Below, in pieces: positions 61,993 through 64,000 of a DNA stretch of 64,000 bases. How positions within the stretch are numbered: the stretch's first letter is position 1; each line of letters begins with the position of its first letter. Below the pieces are notes generated by a model, which did no database searches, was not told where the DNA came from, and worked only from the letters and a program-made list of their open reading frames with translations. The DNA is from a bacterium 1XD42-76. GTDB taxonomy: Bacteria; Bacillota; Clostridia; Lachnospirales; Lachnospiraceae. Where the stretch lies: positions 1 to 64,000 of the forward strand of contig QZDW01000004.1 in assembly GCA_009917545.1 (NCBI GenBank). The letters are read 5' to 3'. Made by a program: the position numbers and the translations under genes.

Positions 61993-63606
61993 TTACCCTA
62001 GAGGTGCAAACCTGCCAATCACCTGTTCGGCCACCTTCAGCCCGTCCATCGCCGCTGAGGTAATGCCACCGGCATATCCGGCTCCCTCCCCGCAGGGAAA
62101 AAGCCCTTTCACACTGCTCTCAAGCCCGTCATCCCTGACGATACAGAGTGGAGAAGAAGTCCGGCTCTCAACCCCGGCAAGGACTGCATCCGGCCGGTCA
62201 AAGCCTGCAACCTGCCTGCCAAACACCTCCATCCCCTCAAGGAACGCCCGGTTCAGGTATTCCGGCAGCAATTCCCGCAGATTCGCAAACGCTGTGTTCC
62301 CGCAAAACGCGCCATTCACATCACCGAACTGTCTGGAGAGCCTTCCTTCCGCAAAATCACCATAGAGCTGAATGGGAATCTGCCCGTTTCCCAGCCAAAA
62401 TGCCTTTTCCTCCAGATGCCTCTGAAATTCCAGGCCTCCTAGTACGCCCGGGAAATCTTCCGGCGTAACCGTGACGATCACTGCACTGTTGGCATTTTCC
62501 CCATCACGTGCAAAACAGCTCATCCCATTGACTGCCAGCCGCCCGGCTTCCGAAGATGCGTCCACTACAAAACCACCGGGGCACATGCAGAAGGAATATA
62601 CCCCGCGTCCGCTTCCTGTTCTGGCCGTCAGCTTATAGGGGGCCGCGCCAAGGCCTTCCGGATTCTCCATGCCGTACTGGGAGAGATTTATCATCTTCTG
62701 AGGATGCTGAATCCTCAGCCCGACTGCGAATGGCTTGGGCTTCATAACAATCTGCTGCCTGTGCAAGGCCTCGAAAAGTTCCCTGGCACTGTGACCGACC
62801 GCGAGAATTATCTGTCTTGCCCCTATGATACTCCCGTCTGAAAGCTTCACGCCGCAGACGGTCCGTTTCCCGTCTTTTTCCGATATAATCAGCTCCGACA
62901 CACAATGCCGGAAACGGATCTCTCCACCATTCTCAAGGATCCGGTTCCGGATATTCTGTACCACTGTGCGCAGAACGTCCGTACCGATATGCGGCCTGCT
63001 GTCATAAAGAATTGTGCTGTCCGCTCCGGCCTCCGCGAAAGTCTCAAGCACCTTTTTATTCCTTCCGGAAACATCCTTTACCAGCGTGTTTAGTTTCCCA
63101 TCAGAAAAGGTTCCCGCACCGCCCTCCCCAAACTGCACATTCGAACGGATGTCAAGATGCTTTGGCCCGTATTTCCAGAATTCCTCCACCTTTTTCGTCC
63201 GGATTTCAACCGGATCCCCCTGTTCGACAAGGAGCGGGGCATAACCGTTTTCTGCCAGTGCGAGCCCTGCAAACAATCCGGCCGGGCCAGCGCCGATAAT
63301 AAGCGGACGCTGTTCCATAGGCACGACGCCGCGCTTCGGATAACCGTACGTCGTTTCTTTTTCAAGACGGATATTCACATTAGCCGCCTTTTTCACAAAC
63401 CGCGCTTCGCTCTTTTCATCTGAGAGCGACAAATCAAGGATGTAACTGTATAGAAGCTGCCCTTTTTTTCTCGCGTCGAGGGAACGCCGGATGATCGTTA
63501 TTTCCCCTATGGCAGTCTCCGGTATCTTTAACAGCCTGGCCGCCTTTTTCTTTACTGCCTCCCGGCCGTGACCGACCGGAAGGACGAGCTGATTGATTCG
63601 AATCAT
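61993..63606 (-). CDS. FAD-dependent oxidoreductase (COG2509 type)
   Basis: A 537-aa flavoprotein. The N-terminal part (MIRINQLVLPVGHGREAVKK, about 1-95) is an uncharacterised alpha/beta domain; LIIGAGPAGLFAGLALAENG at about 105 is the FAD-binding Rossmann loop. NVQFGEGGAGTFSDGKLNTL and the closing CGEGAGYAGGITSAAMDGLK are typical of the family. It is annotated as a dehydrogenase in many genomes, with no proven substrate. The start at 63606 overlaps the stop of the upstream flavoprotein (TAATG) and has GGGGAGGCG before it. Confidence 0.88.
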   Translation of the reverse strand: MIRINQLVLPVGHGREAVKKKAARLLKIPETAIGEITIIRRSLDARKKGQLLYSYILDLSLSDEKSEARFVKKAANVNIRLEKETTYGYPKRGVVPMEQRPLIIGAGPAGLFAGLALAENGYAPLLVEQGDPVEIRTKKVEEFWKYGPKHLDIRSNVQFGEGGAGTFSDGKLNTLVKDVSGRNKKVLETFAEAGADSTILYDSRPHIGTDVLRTVVQNIRNRILENGGEIRFRHCVSELIISEKDGKRTVCGVKLSDGSIIGARQIILAVGHSARELFEALHRQQIVMKPKPFAVGLRIQHPQKMINLSQYGMENPEGLGAAPYKLTARTGSGRGVYSFCMCPGGFVVDASSEAGRLAVNGMSCFARDGENANSAVIVTVTPEDFPGVLGGLEFQRHLEEKAFWLGNGQIPIQLYGDFAEGRLSRQFGDVNGAFCGNTAFANLRELLPEYLNRAFLEGMEVFGRQVAGFDRPDAVLAGVESRTSSPLCIVRDDGLESSVKGLFPCGEGAGYAGGITSAAMDGLKVAEQVIGRFAPLG

Positions 63607-64000
63607 TATGTATTCGCCTCCCCCTTTGCCGCGCTTTTTCCAGCCAGACATCCGCTTGCCCAGGCCCACTGCAGATTGTATCCGCCGCAGATTCCGTCCA
63701 CATCAAGGATCTCCCCGGCAAAATAAAGGCCCGGAACGAGCTTCGATTCCAGCGTGTCACGCTTCACCTCTCCGAGCCGCACGCCGCCCGTGCAGACCTG
63801 CGCCTTATCAAAGGGGTTCGTCCCCTCAACCATAAAAACGGCATGCCGGATTACCTGGCAGAGTCCGGACAGCCTGCGGTCTGTAATCGACTCCACAAGC
63901 TGATCTGGCTTTATCTGTGCTGCCTTCAAAAACAAAACCGCCAGTTTTTCATGAAACATACCGTCTAAAAAAACAGCTGCACGTCGTTTGGGAAGGAGCG
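63606..64000 (-). CDS. HI0933-family flavoprotein (aminoacetone oxidase-like), C-terminal part
   Basis: The gene runs out of the window at 64000, so only about the last 130 residues are seen. TGGVRLGEVKRDTLESKLVP, GLYFAGEILDVDGICGGYNL and QWAWASGCLAGKSAA are the C-terminal signature of HI0933/YhiN-type NAD(P)/FAD flavoproteins. The open frame extends without a stop to the edge (LLPKRRAAVFLDGMFHEKLA), confirming that no start lies within the window. It is translationally coupled to the next FAD gene by the TAATG overlap. Confidence 0.9.
   Translation of the reverse strand, partial: LLPKRRAAVFLDGMFHEKLAVLFLKAAQIKPDQLVESITDRRLSGLCQVIRHAVFMVEGTNPFDKAQVCTGGVRLGEVKRDTLESKLVPGLYFAGEILDVDGICGGYNLQWAWASGCLAGKSAAKGEANT

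Overview
The window is a stretch of chromosome from an anaerobic Firmicute, most likely a Lachnospiraceae member (Clostridium cluster XIVa). Evidence: strong GGAGG ribosome binding sites, roughly half G+C, the order of the housekeeping genes (miaB-mutS-mutL-miaA; radC-mreCD-PBP2-minCDE-rodA-mgsA; a HlyD-like gene with yggS-sepF-ylmH), DUF4321 and DUF896 proteins, and a YkuD protein with ChW-like repeats. Nearly all genes lie on the minus strand. I see no tRNA, rRNA, CRISPR array, intact prophage or intact mobile element.

Layout. 1-2035: wreckage of a large serine recombinase fused to a truncated IS1182-family insertion sequence. 2097-11045: accessory genes, namely an LprI-like lipoprotein, a TIGR00300 (LOR/SDH, archaeal-type ornithine cyclodeaminase) protein, an EndoQ-UvrD fusion helicase, a helical-repeat/PD-(D/E)XK nuclease-like gene split in two frames, and a repeat-bearing lipoprotein. 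11057-11376 holds a direct repeat and a long hairpin. 11377-22912: a carbohydrate-uptake locus with a family 1 ABC transporter, two cytosolic esterases, a ribose-type ABC transporter and a divergent LacI regulator with visible promoters and operators. 22985-27634: a VOC protein, a heptad-repeat coiled-coil protein and an NlpC/P60 cell-wall hydrolase.

27976-64000 is mainly core metabolism and cell-envelope biology: glmS on the plus strand; a cytidylate-kinase-like protein; an operon starting near 38 kb and running down to about 30.7 kb (HlyD-like, yggS, sepF, ylmH, aroB, lspA, rluD, UPF0597); an orphan P-loop gene; the envelope operon DUF4321-radC-mreC-mreD-PBP2-minC-minD-minE-rodA-mgsA-dacA, notable for having no mreB; the repair/tRNA-modification operon miaB-LDT-mutS-mutL-miaA-methionine-gamma-lyase-like; and the proline/folate block proB-DUF896-5-FCL-proA preceded by two flavoproteins.

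How the parts work together: the 16-22 kb locus is best read as import of a substituted (possibly acylated) sugar through the ribose-type transporter, de-esterification in the cytosol, and repression by the LacI protein. The 38-48 kb block couples lateral wall growth (MreCD, RodA, PBP2) to division-site choice (MinCDE). I found no unmistakable new multi-gene system. The best candidates for a second look are the EndoQ-UvrD fusion, the split repeat-nuclease gene beside it, the sugar/esterase locus, and a UPF0597 protein that has lost the conserved catalytic cysteine.
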